DNA of 64,000 bases from Sorghum bicolor (GCF_000003195.3 NC_012870.2:5076501-5140500), one strand, 5' to 3'. Shown: positions 25,877 through 38,289, counted from the stretch's first letter. The notes: generated from the sequence alone by a model not told the origin. Program-made: numbers and translations.

Positions 25877-26915
25877 CGATCAGGCGCGGGTCATTGTTAA
25901 CTAAAAGGCCATGTTCCTTAATTTCCTTTGGTTTCCTTGGCCATGCATGATGTGGCCAAGCAAGCAAGATGATGATGATCAGGTTGGTTTCAGGTAGGCA
26001 GGGGACAGGAGCAGCTTAATGAAGCTGATTAACGCGCGCTTTTGGACGTAATCCCCGCGCGCGTGTAAGTTAAAAGTCCACGTCCCCGATCATTGCCGGC
26101 CGGCCTTGTTTGCTGCAGTTGCGCGTCGTCGTCGTCACCGCGCGCGGCACCACTTCATTGACAACAAGTGGAGTACGTGCTATGTGCGCACTTCAATTCT
26201 TGTTGTTTCTACTAGCTACTAGTAGAGTAGATAGCTACAATACCTTCTCTCCATTATCATAAACTGATATATGGTTAATGCTCCAGTCTCTCGTGGCAAC
26301 TCCACGAATAAAACCATGCTCATCAAGCACCACATATAATTTTCTTTCATGATATTTTTTAAAGAAAAAACAGAAACTTGAAAAAGTGTAATGTAGAGCT
26401 TGTAAATTTGGAGATCCACTTAGTCTGTTGGAAATGTTTTAAACTTATTATCAGCTATATTTAGCTTTACAAAACGATTTACCTCTTCTCTTAGAGAGAT
26501 GACAGGGCTTTGCTTTTGCCTATATATACTGAATGATGACAAGTAACTGATTGAATGAATAACGATCCGTATCTTATCTTGAGAGGAGCATGACAACCCT
26601 AATCGCACTAATCGTTTCCCAAACGGTCAAAACAGTACTGCATGCAGTTTCCTTTTTTTCCCAAAAAAGAAAAAGAAAACGAATAGTGCAGTTTTGGCGG
26701 GGTACAGCTCAGTGGTCGATCACGTCGCTGTGTTTTTACTCTTGGACAGACAGCATGCATTCTTCAGCTATGACTCATGCTCAATCATAACGGAGACATT
26801 AAAAAAAACTAGTCCAAAAACGACTTTGTCAAAAGTTTCTTGTACACATTAGCCTAGAGAACTTCGCGACGCTCTGTGCCTACTTTCTTATCCCGCAGTG
26901 GTGGTGTCACCTTCA
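25877..26915. other. Intergenic
   Basis: Mixed unique-looking sequence with CGCGCG-rich patches near 26030-26150. No gene or bounded element is recognised. Confidence 0.4.
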
Positions 26916-26923
26916 CCTTCAGT

Positions 26924-27156
26924 CAGGGAAAAAATTTAGGAGGGGCTGAACAAAAGTTCTACATCAACTTAACTCTACTATTACTCCTCGTAAATGTAGA
27001 TTATGGATAAAATTCACAAAATATATTTAAAAAATAAAGTGTTCAGTTCATCCTACCTTATAAATTTGTGTATAAAATTATAAGGATAGCACTAAAAATT
27101 TCACTGGACCAGCGGGGGGCTGGAGCCCCCTAGCCCCACTGCTGGCTTCGTCACTG
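26924..27156. mobile_element. hAT-like MITE, 233 bp
   Basis: The element starts CAGGGAAAAAATTTAGG and ends CTTCGTCACTG. It is flanked by the direct repeat CCTTCAGT at 26916-26923 and 27157-27164, an 8-bp target duplication. The right part, with CTGGAGCCCCCTAGCCCCAC, is a sequence I recognise as common in grass genomes. No coding capacity. Confidence 0.75.
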
Positions 27157-27164
27157 CCTTCAGT

Positions 27165-28739
27165 GACATATCTATGTTGCAACAAAAAAAAAAGTACGTG
27201 GCTCGGTGCTTTATTTTCTTTACGCACTACTGTGGCTTTTCACAAAGGCAAAGTAAGTTTTGCACTGTCACATGTTCTACGATATATATACAAGGAGCTA
27301 AGCTAAACCATTTTTATATATAATTTATTTTGTCTATCTATATAGGACAAGGGAAAGACGGAATACTATAAAATTCACTGACCATGTAAATAGTTCTTAA
27401 TTGATTTGCTCTTATTAGGACGTACTTAGTCATCAAACAACATGATCAACGGCCATTAATCTGGGCACCAACCTCCCTTTACAAACCGTTCCTTCCCCTT
27501 GTGCATGATTTTAACGCAGTAAACAAAATCGCAGCATAAATATAATCCTTGTCCTAGTCATGTAGATTGTGGAGGGCATCATGTAAACCTACTTATTGAT
27601 TTCTTTGAGGGGCCGCTGCAGCTTCGTTTTCGTCAGACTTATCCATGTACCTACATCATGACTTAAAATGTTTTTTTACAATACATGACTTAAAATGTTT
27701 GATCGGCACGAAAATTATAGTGACACTTATTTTGAGACAGATGGAAAAGTCGGAGTACCACCCTGTTAGTACACATAATGTACTGAATCATATATTTTGC
27801 TGAAAAGGATAATGTTAGTATTTTTAAATAATTCCCAAATGTCACGAGCAGCATGGATCCCGTGGGATTTATATGTAGTCCGAGGTGTTGTTCGTTCTTG
27901 ACAAAAAATAAACAAAACAAATAGATAGTGGACAGACAAAGAGGAATATATGGAAAAGTTGGCAGACATGAAATGGATTTATGAACAATTCTCATAGGCT
28001 AGCTCCTATATATAGCCAATATTCCTGATGTTGACATGCATGCTAGCAGCTAGAAAGCTTAAGCAACATGGCAACGCAATTGCAAAGTGGCGGTGGTCAA
28101 AGGCACGCCCGTGCTTGCTAGTGCTGCACCAACCGTTTATTACGATGATTCAGCAAAGACGCCTCCAAAATCCTTAATCAGGTCGAACTCACAAAAAAAA
28201 ACAAAATAAAGTTGCTTAATGATCAAAAAAAGCTGCTTATTAATACGCAACAGTTTTAATAGGACCTGTAGAGGGGAGACCATATGTCTCTACCAAGATA
28301 CCTTTGCCGCTTTGCGTGTGGTGTCTTCTTGTACTCATGTTACAGTGGTTTGGATTTGATGCTCTAACAATATTGTAGAGTGCCACTGTTTCACTTGTTT
28401 TACCTCTCCTCTTCTGAGACAAAATAAATTGGATTATTGTTTTTTTTTTTGAGAAAACACAATTCAGCCCCCATTGAAACAAGGGGGGGGAAGACATTCT
28501 AGGACCGCTTCGAAATTTCACATAATTTAGTTTAATTTTATAAACAGATCATAGGAAAAGTTTCCTATAAAACCCTTTGGAACAAAGGATGAGGTTCCTA
28601 GAAATCCTATAGCATATATAGCTTGTTTCATAAGGACTTTGGAGGAAATCCAATAAGAGCCTGAACCTTATCGAAAGTTTTCTTTATGTCATTCTTTCTC
28701 GTCTAATTCCTATGTTTTTTTTGGGTCCGTGCAAATATA
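27165..28739. other. Intergenic with repeat debris
   Basis: A T-run at 28440-28451 followed by GAGAAAACACAATTCAG and a poly-G tract resembles a reversed retroelement tail. A block at about 28540-28740 containing AACCCTTTGGAACAAAGGAT and AGGAAATCC resembles an internal part of a common grass DNA transposon. No gene. Confidence 0.4.
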
Positions 28740-28740
28740 T

Positions 28741-29062
28741 AGGCTATGTTTGGTTCAGCTTTTGAAAAGTGTTTCCGTGGCTAAAAAGGAGAAAACTAAC
28801 CAAACGGATAAAACCTAAAGGTGCCTTTTTAGAATCAGCTACTTTAGCATAGTATAATTTTTGCAGCACCTTAGACCATGCTTTTAGCTTTCAACTTTTA
28901 GCTTTTTCAAATGGGTAGAAATGGAGAGATGTAGTGTTTCAAGGTAGATCAAGAGAGAAGATATGTTTATAGTTGTTTTAACCAAACAAGTTACAACTTT
29001 TTTAGAGCACATAGCTCACATCTGTTTTTCCATATCTCATAGTTGAACCAAATATACCTTCA
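28741..29062. mobile_element. Probable Tourist/Harbinger-like MITE
   Basis: The left end GGCTATGTTTGGTTCAGC pairs imperfectly with the reverse complement of the right end (GGTATATTTGGTTCAAC). The interior has TAGCTTTCAACTTTTAGCTT. I could not find a clean target duplication, so the boundaries are approximate. Confidence 0.5.
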
Positions 29063-29110
29063 ATTATGGTTTTATGTGTTCTTCCATTCCAAAGGTTTGA
29101 AGATGTTAGC

Positions 29111-29470
29111 CACTAGTACACTGAAGCTCTATAGTGACGGTGAAAATGAATTTCTACCGGCGGTTTACACGGCCACCAGTCCTAAAGGTCATTGAAAAGG
29201 ACTGCCGGTTTGCTTAGAACCGCCGGTGGAAATCAATCTTTCCACTGGCGGTTTGTGAAGTTAACCGCTAGTGGAAATTGATTTTCACTGGCGATTCTAA
29301 GCAAACCGCCAGTGGTTTGTTTTTCAGTATTTTCTATATATTAACGAAAAATGGGTTTTCACTGACGGTTGACAAGTCCGCGCCCTACCTCTGCTAGAAC
29401 TGGCGCATGGTAACTCAACCGCCAGTGCTATTTTTTCCGGACGCCAGCTTTATGCTCTTTTGTACTAGTG
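29111..29470. mobile_element. Mini-CACTA element, 360 bp
   Basis: The element begins CACTAGTACA and ends TGTACTAGTG, exact inverted repeats of CACTA type. It is flanked by AGC on both sides (29108-29110 and 29471-29473), the 3-bp duplication expected for En/Spm-like elements. The interior is built of repeated ACCGCCGGTGG/ACCGCCAGTGG words in both orientations, as in subterminal transposase-binding repeats. It has no ORF and is a non-autonomous derivative. Confidence 0.88.
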
Positions 29471-29947
29471 AGCCAATTCTATTCATATGTTGTTTTTTTT
29501 TCTATTCCTAGAATCGTAGATCTATGAGGTCCTTATTCTACACCACGGGTAGGCTTGAGGGCTTCAGGCTAGTAGATATGTTTGACTGAGGCTTATTCTG
29601 GCCCAATGAAGGGTATCTGCGGCCCAGTATAGCTAGTACAGTTGCAGCATCTCACTTCTGCACGACTAGCTTAGGTACTGATATAGCTAGCCGTGTATGG
29701 ACAAGGAGACGACATTTTGTTGTGTCGTGGTTACTATCCATCGCAAACTCCAGTTGCAATGTGCGAACCATACGTGTCGACATCAGCAGCATGTCAAGGA
29801 CGGAGGTATGCAAGTGAGACGTGATCGAGAATCCCGAGACGGGAACACACCGTTCTCGTAATCGTACGTGTGGTAGTAGTAGCAAAGGGATCAAGAGTTC
29901 AGATTCACATGGTCAGATGGACACGCCTCATCTCCTCACTGTTACCA

Positions 29948-30066
29948 GGCTTATTCGCTTGGCTAAAATTGTCGCGACTAAAAGAATTGTTCGTTAATTC
30001 GTTATAAGAGAAAAATACTAACAAATGATTGGTAAATTGGACATATAAGCTTAAGCGAACATGCTT
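29948..30066. mobile_element. Small inverted-repeat MITE
   Basis: The left end GCTTATTCGCTTGGCT and the reverse complement of the right end (GCATGTTCGCTTAAGCT) form imperfect inverted repeats around an AT-rich core of about 85 bp. It resembles a MITE with TTCGCTT termini that I know from sorghum-type genomes. Confidence 0.5.
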
Positions 30067-31540
30067 CACTTTCCTCCCACAACAGAGCTACTAGCATTAT
30101 TACTGTACTAGCCCAATTCTTATAAATTTGGCTATATATAGTTAGATATAAGTACTCTCTAGCCCCATTCATAAAGTTTTAGAGGCATTTTGATCATTTA
30201 CAGTATCTCTTCTGGTTTTTAGAGGGACTCACTCACTCTGTTTGTCTGGACGGAGCGAGGCGGGACGACTTGTGGAGTGACTCAAACAAAGATGCATGGA
30301 GGGAGGGAGTAGTGATTAGTGATCCAGATCCGACGACTTAATCCGCCTGATGCCCTGATCCAGCCAGGCCTCTTCATAGGATACCGGCCGGCTGGGCGGA
30401 CAGCGCGGCGTGGGCTCATGCTCATGCATATTGTCAGTCACATTGACACGATGGCCGCGCGATGTGAGTTGCTCGACCGATCTGGTCCATCCGGCGTTGT
30501 ACTCCTGCTTTTGCCTAGTACGTGTACTCCAATACAGGAGTGGCTACTGGCTAGTACGGAGTAGTGGTAGTATATTGTCTCTAGTGGTACCACCACCATG
30601 CATGCACGTTACATATATACAGAGATCGGCTGTGCCGCCGGTACGGCCGGCCGGCGTCGACATGCATATGCAGCTGGCCGGGGACCGCCTGCCGGCACCT
30701 AGTGCGGCGAGTCTGCGAGACGGATCGGACGAGAGGAGGTCGGAGCTGAGGGGTGTAGCGCGGAGCTCGCCGACCCGACCCGACGCTCTCGGATCAGAAG
30801 ACGACGTTGGCGGCCGTGCAGCGCCCGGCGCGCATCCCGCCGGCCCCCGTACGTGTACGCACGACGCGTCCCCCGCCGGCCGGCGTCGACCCCCCCACGC
30901 ATGCGCGCCACCACCACCCTGCTCGGCATCGGCAGACTGCGCCGCGCGCAGGGCCTCCTGTCTCTCGATCGCATCTCCTACCTGTACGTCTCACTGTACT
31001 GTCCGCTCAACCATCGCACCACGGATCGCGTAGCAGCCGCAGCACGGCAGCAGAGCCTGCCTGATCTGCCTGCATGCACGTGCGCACTAGAAACCACTTG
31101 GCTCTGCCTGGCTCTCCCCTCCAGTCACTGAACAGAACGCTGAATCCTAGCTACTAGTCCATTCACTTCAGGTCCTCCGTGTCCGTGCAATGCAATGCAA
31201 ATGCAAATGCAGCGGCGAACACGACACGAACCGCGCACTCCTATGAGAACGTACTGTACGTATACGCACGCGAGTTACTGCACGGCCCCCAGCCCCACTC
31301 TTCACTCCACGGGAACCAGCCCGTCAATTAATTCCCCTGCACTGTCACGGCGCCGCCGTAACTACTGCTCCTCTCTGATGATCCCAGCAGTAAATAAAAT
31401 TATAAAAACGATCTACAGTGCACGTAATTACCGTGCTGTTGGTCATCGTGTCGTTCGTCTCGCGCCACCGCGCCCCGGGTCAACGCCACGAACCCACGAG
31501 CTCCCCTCCCGCTCGCGCGCGCGGGCGGGGCCGGGGCGCC
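30067..31540. other. Upstream region of the patatin-like gene
   Basis: GC-rich from about 30600 on, with several CCGGCCGG-type palindromes. Long open frames here (30410-31064 on both strands) lack recognisable domains and conserved composition, and I treat them as shadows. No gene is supported. Confidence 0.45.
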
Positions 31541-31549
31541 TATATAAAG
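31541..31549 (+). promoter_or_regulatory. TATA box of the patatin-like gene
   Basis: TATATAAAG follows a GC-rich stretch, 107 bp before the start codon. Transcription would begin near 31572, giving a leader of about 75 bases. Confidence 0.7.
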
Positions 31550-31647
31550 CGTCTCCAGTCTCGGCCCCGTGCAAGTGCCAACGGCCAGAGTGCTCTCCAC
31601 GCCCGCACGCCCACCCGCGGCAAGACGTACCGGCGGCGAGAGCGGAG

Positions 31648-33122
31648 ATGGAGACGGCTAGGGCGGTGGACTCGGGGGCGGGTCTGGACGTGGACAAGCT
31701 CACCTACGAGATCTTCTCCATCCTCGAGAGCAAGTTCCTGTTCGGCTACGACGACCCCAAGCTCTTCGCGCCCGCCTCCGCGGGGGCCTCGCCGTTGCCG
31801 TCGCCGGGGGCAGCCGCGGCGTCGTCGGGGAAGGCGACACCGACCAGGGCGGGGACGAAGACGAAGACGAAGGTCTGCATACTGTCGATCGACGGCGGCG
31901 GGCGCGCCGCGGACGGGCTGCTGGCCGGGGCCGCGCTGGTGCGGCTGGAGGCGTCGCTGCGGCGGCGCACGGGGGACGACGGCGCCAGGCTGGCCGACTT
32001 CTTCGACGTCGCCGCGGGGTCCGGCGCCGGGGGCGTGCTGGCGGCCATGCTCGTCGCGCGGGGCGCCGACGGCCGCCCGCGCTTCTCCGCGGACGACGCG
32101 CTCGCGTTCCTCCTGCGCAGCCTCCGCCGTGGTGGCGGAGCGTGGTCGTCCGACGCCCAAGGCCTGCGGGGGCTGTTCCAGTTCCGCCGCCCGGGCGGCG
32201 GCGGCGGCGCGGGGGCGTTCCGGAGGGTGTTCGGCGACCTGACGCTGCGGGACACGGTGCGGCCCGTGCTGGTGCCGTGCTACGACCTGGCGACGGCGGC
32301 GCCGTTCCTCTTCTCGCGCGCCGACGCCGTGGAGACCCGCGCCTACGACTTCCGCCTCCGCGACGTCTGCGCCGCCACGTGCGCGGGGTCGGGGACGGTG
32401 GAGGCGCGGTCCTGCGACGGGTCCACGCGCATCGCCGCGGTCGGCGGCGGCGTCGCGCTGGGCAACCCCACGGCGGCCGCCATCACGCACGTGCTCAACA
32501 ACAGGCGCGACTTCCCGCTCGTCGCTGGCGTCGAGGACCTGCTCGTCGTCTCCATCGGCAGCGGCGAGGCGGACAGCAAGGAGCGGGAGCGGGGCGCCGC
32601 CTCCACGTCCCAGATCGTCAGGATCGCCGCCGAGGGCGTCGCTGACATGGTGGATCAGGCCGTGGCCATGGCGTTCGGACAGAATAGGACAACCAACTAC
32701 ATCCGTATACAGGTCAGTGAGTGCACCAGTCTCGCCGCCAGTGCCGTGTCGCTGTCCGCTGCTTTCACTGTGCTCTGCTCTGCTTTCACACGCTAACCCC
32801 CCTCCTTTGCCGGCGACGCCCGCTCATTTGCATGCAGGCGACAGGGACGCCGTCGCCGCGAGGAGCGAGCCGTGGCGCCGCGGCGGCGGAGGCGGAGGAG
32901 ATGCTGGCGCAGAGGAACGTGGAGTCGGTGCTGTTCCGCGGGAAGAAGGTAGCGGAGCAGACCAACGCGGAGAAGCTGGAGCGGTTCGCGCACGAGCTGG
33001 TCAAGGAGCGCGACCGGCGCAGGGCCAGCCCGGCAGCGCCGGCGCTCGTGAGGCACCACCAGCCGTCGGCGGCGCCGTCGTACTCGAGCCTCGTCAGCCA
33101 CACGCTCGCGAGCATCATGTAG
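31648..33122 (+). CDS. Patatin-like protein, pPLAIII group (2 exons, 449 aa)
   Basis: The exons are 31648-32712 and 32838-33122. The patatin fold is seen from residue about 76: the oxyanion-hole motif IDGGGRA (81-87), the nucleophile-elbow position GSGAG (124-128), LVPCYDLATAAPFLFSRA, and the AVGGGVALGNPTAAA block (264-278). Canonical patatins have GxSxG and a DGG/DGA motif forming a Ser-Asp dyad. Here Ser is replaced by Gly, as in the plant pPLAIII group, and the Asp position also reads Gly. Arabidopsis and rice pPLAIII genes influence cell elongation, organ stiffness and panicle shape, and lipase activity has been reported for some despite the altered motif. The C-terminal exon carries a conserved AEEMLAQRNVESVLFRGKK-type segment, then a basic, Ala/Pro-rich tail. 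The start is the ATG in frame with the conserved DVDKLTYEIF segment, just after a TATA box; an upstream in-frame extension lies before the likely transcription start. Very GC-rich. Confidence 0.9.
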
Positions 33123-36100
33123 GTCAACAGCCAGGAGCCAGCAGCCAACGGAATGGGCCCAACTGAGACCAGGTGTTTAGGCTGCCTGCTTAGCTCTGTT
33201 CCTGTCCTGCGCCATGTCGATTCTTCAGTTTTGTATGTAAAAACGCAGGGCATGTGTCTTCTGTAGTGTAATCCGTATCCTCAGCTCAGCTCAGCTGTAT
33301 GCCTGTATGTATGTATCTTGAGAAAGAAATGCTCGCGCAGACCTTGTGAGATTGAGCAGAGCTCTGAGCCTCTCTGATGACTGAACAAACCAACCCCGGA
33401 TCCGGATGTGTTGGATATGGAAAATAATACAGCCATACAGGCCACCACACCAAGTAGCTGGTAATTAATCAGGAGTGACTACTACTGTGTCTGATGTGGG
33501 GCTGCCTGTCTTTAGCTTCAAGGCAGGTAAATACTGCAATGATAGCTGATGCGAAGCATAATAATACTTAACAAAGTGGTACTTGATGAAAGAAACTCGA
33601 GTGATTCACAGAAGCCTGGAACACGTACCCGATTTGCCCTTTTCGACGCCTGCGGGTTCTCATCAGACATGTTGTTACAGTAATCCTCCGTTTTGGAACT
33701 CGGGACCAGTACGTAGTGCTGCTGCTGCTTCCACATCCAGGGTTCCAGCCTTCAGAATTCAGATACACTGTTCTGAACTTCTGATCCGAGCAGCAGAACT
33801 GCTCGGAGGTCACACCTGTTCCGAGTCCCAAGTGCTTCAGAGCAGAAAACATGAAGAATTCATTCAGCAAGAGGAACAGGTAGCTGTGTAGCACCAGTGC
33901 ATTTGGTTCGTGTGCTCATACTGTGCGTTTGTACGCAACCAGAATACTAAAGTTCTCCCAGTGAGAGTGAGGTGAGATTCTCCTAATGTTTTGGTATTCA
34001 AAAGTTAGTATAATTTTTTCTACTAAATGCCTCCTGTCTCATATACTATAACTAGGGATATTGTTTTATTATTACTTTAAAACACTAAGAGAATTCTATC
34101 ATTTTGGTAGTAACGGTGCAGGTAAAGAGAAGCAGCGAGACCTGTGCCGAGTTTAGAGCTTGGTTAAACTACTGCACCTGCGCTGCACTACTAAGCGTGA
34201 AGCGAAAAAGTTCATGATCACGTGTATACGAGTGTGCATGTGATGGTAACTGAGCACCAAACACGGGCACAGTGGTGAGACATGGAGGCATCAGCAGAGC
34301 AGAGGGTGGGTTCAGTTCAGCTCGATCTGCTGCAGCGTACTGTACGTATAATAATATAATGCATTCTTTAACAAGAATCCTAAGGCGATGAGGTGGTGTG
34401 CTCTCATGTCTGATCCAACGGAATAACTGGCGCTCTTCATGCGAGCGACGTGAGTCCGGCGACGCCGCTACGTGGAGGCGTCAACACGCGCGCGCTGAGC
34501 TAGCTGGGCATCGCCTGTGGCTTCACGCGTCGGTGCTTGCATTACAATTGTTTTTTTCTTCATAATATACAGTTTCATTAGATGCTACTACTAGCGGTGC
34601 TATTTTTTTAGTGACGGCTAAGTTACAGTGCTTAGTGGCTTTAATTTGGGAGCATATATATATGCTGCAAGCTAAGGTTTACTATTTCTCTATAGTACAT
34701 GTTAATTAATGCATCTTTTTATTTATATGAGAATCATATCTGCAAGTGAATGCTAGTTACTATTTCTCTATAGTTCTCAATGTAGTTTCCTTTTCTTTTA
34801 TGTTGCCACTATTTTTTTGGTGGTAGTGGCCTAGTGGGTGTGGGAGCTTGTACTGTACCGATCCTAATAATTATCGTTACTAATGCACATGTACTGGGCC
34901 ATGTTAGGGTTAGATTAACCCACTACATAATCTATGACTGTGTATTTGCACAGAGATTGGACCTACATCTCGTCCTCCTTTTGGACGCATGAATGAAGGT
35001 GGTCAAGCAGCAACACTGAAGGTAATCATGTAAACCGCGCACCGAACCAAACCATCCTACAGCTAGGTAAATAGGCAAAGCATCATCACTTCACGAGGTA
35101 GCTAGCTAGGTTACAAATTACAAGCTACTAGTACTACTAGCTAACAATGCTGTAGGTGCGGTGCATGCAAGGGGTCGCAGCTCCTCCGGCCTCGTCAAGA
35201 CAGTAACCACCATCACCACTGCCCCTCAGTCTCATCAGTACAGACAGCGCCTGCAGCAGGGGAGAATAGAAAAATTAGCACATCACTCACCTTTATTACC
35301 CAGAGTTTAATTATGCTTCTCGCATGCTACGGCAGCAGCAAGACAAGAGATTACGGGCAGCAGCCAGCAGCAACCAGGAATCGCGCACCAGGTGGCGCGA
35401 GCTCCGCGCATCGCCGTCCACCCTTGCTTGGCGGCCTGCAATGTCCGGTGTCCCCTCCGTCTTCCTCCGTCCTGGCTGCTTTGGATTCCATGCATGCCTG
35501 CACAGGTATTTAGGCGCAGAGGCCACACGTGTAACTTTTACTGCGTGAATGAATAAATCCATCTGCAAGTGCATGCTAGTGTCACTTGTGCTGTGTATTC
35601 ATGCATGCATGCAAGTAGCCGAGAATCTCGCCCTCTGCATGCACGCACGCAGCTAGCCGGCCCGGGAGCAACTTGCATGCAGCTCAACGCAACGAGCTCG
35701 ATCCATTTCGATCTCATCTTCCAAGCTAGTAGTCTAATGAATCGACGATCAGCCACCTTTACAAAGCATGCAGCATCCATCGCGGGAACAGGCGTGCTTG
35801 AGGTTACCGGCCGGTCGTGCATGGGAAAGGCTCTTTCTTTGTTTGGTTCTCTTCTTCGCAAGGTGCAGTGGCGAGTTGGTTGAGCAGTTGCCCGTTTGGC
35901 CTTTGCTGCTGGTATTGTTTGTTTACCGTGGATGTCAGGGATTGTTTAGGGATCTAGGATCTTTCATCACATGTTGACTACAGTAGGCTTCTAGGCTTCT
36001 AGCACTAGTTTTTTTTTTTCGGCCCTAACCTCTGTTAGCTCTGCAGCTTTACTTGTATTTTTTTCTTATTAGCTAGGGATTTGAATATGAATATGTAGAC

Positions 36101-36920
36101 AAGTTAGACCTGCTGTGTTTGTCCAGGAATCCCTCTTCTGCATCGCTCTGAACTGAAAACGCTATAAAACTGTCACGACCACGTCCAGAGAACGTACTGT
36201 TTGCTTCTGGCTCTTTCGTTGTCGTCCTCCACCTTTTGTTGACACGGCGGTGAGTAGTACTGCATGCATTTTTTTCAATCAGGCATATGTTGTTCTTATA
36301 GTCTTTTCAGCAAGTATATATATTGAGTCAGCAGCCATACATAATATAAAAGCGGCTGTCAGCATTTATTTATTTTTAATCAATAATATCAAAGCAAATC
36401 TTTCTGCCATTATTGGAGGAGATTTTTAGATTGAGTACGAAATACCGAAACCGATACATACGTATCGTCCACCCAACATAAATTGGCCGGTGTGCTCCAA
36501 GAAACGCAAACTGGAAAATGAAATGCTTCCTGCATGGCATCCGAAACACGTAAGTAGGCGACCTCCGATCCGATCCGGTATTGATTTGCCGCGCGCATCA
36601 ATTGAGAGTAGAAAATGACTGCTTACTTGACACATATGATTAGATTGATGGACCATTAGTACTAGGACCGATACATGATGCATCTAACATCTGCTGTGAC
36701 TACTCCAACAACGTGTAGCGGACTTCTATTAAGGGCCTCGAATGGCTTAATATGTGGCTTCGGATTTTCTACCGTACCACACTACAGCAGAAGCTAGTGA
36801 AGCCACCCCAAATTAACTAGCTTCATCAATCTCTCCTCCTTTGCTAGTTTATTTTGGCGGGAGAAAGAGAAGAAGGTCGCGATGCTACACTATTTTCATA
36901 GAAGTTGAAGCCGGTTCTAA
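33123..36920. other. Large intergenic region, no gene recognised
   Basis: Begins with the patatin-like gene's 3' flank (to about 33300). The rest is unique-looking with many CTAGCTAG and GCATGCATGC palindromes, for example near 35090-35150 and 35600-35650. Short frames at 35307-35977 on both strands show no domains. I find no bounded transposon here, although 33580-33890 and 34570-34860 could hold old ones. Confidence 0.4.
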
Positions 36921-37057
36921 GGGGATGTTTGGCACGACTCTTTACGAGGGGCTCCTCTGTTTTTTACTCAAAAATGGCTTCTTCGAAAAAACGTTTGGCA
37001 GGGCTCCTCTGGAGGAGCTAGAGCCGGAGCCAGAGAGAAGTCCTACCAAACGGGCCC
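36921..37057. mobile_element. Small Harbinger-like MITE
   Basis: The left end GGGGATGTTTGGCACGACTC and the reverse complement of the right end (GGGCCCGTTTGGTAGGACTT) are imperfect inverted repeats. The flanks TAA and TGA may be a mutated 3-bp duplication. The interior consists of GGAGCTAGAGCC-like words. Confidence 0.5.
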
Positions 37058-37872
37058 TGAAGAGGACCTAAGTTCACACACATGAAGCCTTCAAAAGAAT
37101 TTCTGCCCACCTGTCAAGAACCATCAGTAAGCCTGCGAAGAGCACAAGCAACCCTAGGGTCCATATACTTGATCAAATAAAAGGAGTAACCTGGTTGATA
37201 CTTCAGCATTATGAGAACAGAAATGCTACACCACATGTGTGTGTTTAGTCGTGCTCAGCACCTGATTTTCGCATGAATGCACCCACGACTAGGGTTTCGG
37301 TGAGGGAAACTCACCGATGTCAAGTAAGTTTAGCGCGAGCACTCTTCGTCATCTCCCTTTCTTCTTCAAGTCCGGCAAGCATAGAAGGGACCGCCTAGGG
37401 GAGGTAGGCTGGCCAAGCAATGGGGATGGGAGCGGGCCGTTCTATGCCCTAGAGGCGGGGCTAGGGAGAGGTGGGGGTATCACCACCGAGCATGGCTATG
37501 GCAGAGCTCTGGTGAGGGATGTGGGGTGAGGGAGGGAGAAGACAACTGTACGCTAGGGTTCTTTAGAGCTCCGATGAACCCTAGCGCACTGCGATGGGGG
37601 CGGCACGGGAGAGGAAGAAGATGAACAATAGATGAGAAAAAAAATCGAGTGTCCCAACACTCAATTGTTGCATAGACTGTCCCTATAAGAAAATGAAAAG
37701 GTCGTCACCAAAATAACAGCGCCCCAGCTATAAAGTTATAAGAAACATATATATTTGGCAAATTGCTAAAAATGGCCTGCTTTATTATCAACTGTTCCTT
37801 CAAAGTAACTTGTGAAATGAACATAATAGGAGCCTCTCAAAAAAAAATATACTGAAGAAAAAGAACAATTCA
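37058..37872. other. Intergenic
   Basis: A short frame (37317-37529) shows no recognisable domain. CTAGGGTTT and AACCCTAG occur at 37291-37299 and about 37578-37585, possibly the borders of an old insertion. No gene is supported. Confidence 0.35.
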
Positions 37873-38102
37873 GGCCTTGTTTAGTTGGCAAATTTTTTGG
37901 ATTTTGGGTACTGTAGCACTTTCGTTGTTTGTGGCAAATATTGTCCAATCATAGACTAATTAGGATCAAAAGATTCATCTCGCGATTTACAGACAAACTA
38001 TGTAATTAGTTTTGTTTCCGTCTAAATTTAATACTCCATGTATTTGCCGCAAGATTCGATATGATGGGGAATCTTGAAAAAAATTTTGAACTAAACAAGG
38101 CC
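37873..38102. mobile_element. Tourist/Harbinger-like MITE, 230 bp
   Basis: The ends are GGCCTTGTTTAGTT and AACTAAACAAGGCC (exact inverted repeats), flanked by TCA on both sides (37870-37872 and 38103-38105). The interior (TGTAGCACTTTCG, ATATTGTCCAATCAT, CGCAAGATTCGAT) matches a very abundant family that I associate with sorghum-type grasses. It ends about 180 bp before the TATA-like sequence of the next gene. Confidence 0.85.
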
Positions 38103-38281
38103 TCAGCAGATGGCCCGGAAAACTCCTTAAGGCCCAGTTTTTCTAAGCTTCCTGATGGGATTTTGAAAGGCCTACATCCTCACTTTTGCTGCCAACACCC
38201 ATAAGCAATAATAAAGCAGGCCGCGGCATGCTTCTTGGGCTTTTGCGGGAAGAATAATGAAGAAAAATCCACTCAGGCCAC

Positions 38282-38289
38282 CGTATATA
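38282..38289 (+). promoter_or_regulatory. TATA-like sequence of the PP1 inhibitor gene
   Basis: GTATATAC lies about 195 bp before the preferred start codon. If used, transcription begins near 38315, after the upstream in-frame ATG at 38257, which supports the downstream start. Confidence 0.45.

Noticed and set aside
30410..31064. 207-aa and 85-92-aa frames upstream of the patatin-like gene
   Set aside because: They mix low-complexity Pro/Arg/Ala runs, have no domain, and lie before the patatin gene's TATA box.
31400..32490. Long minus-strand and alternate plus-strand open frames (up to 316 aa)
   Set aside because: They overlap the patatin-like gene in very GC-rich DNA, where stop codons are rare in every frame. 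They are Arg/Ala/Pro-rich and show no domain.
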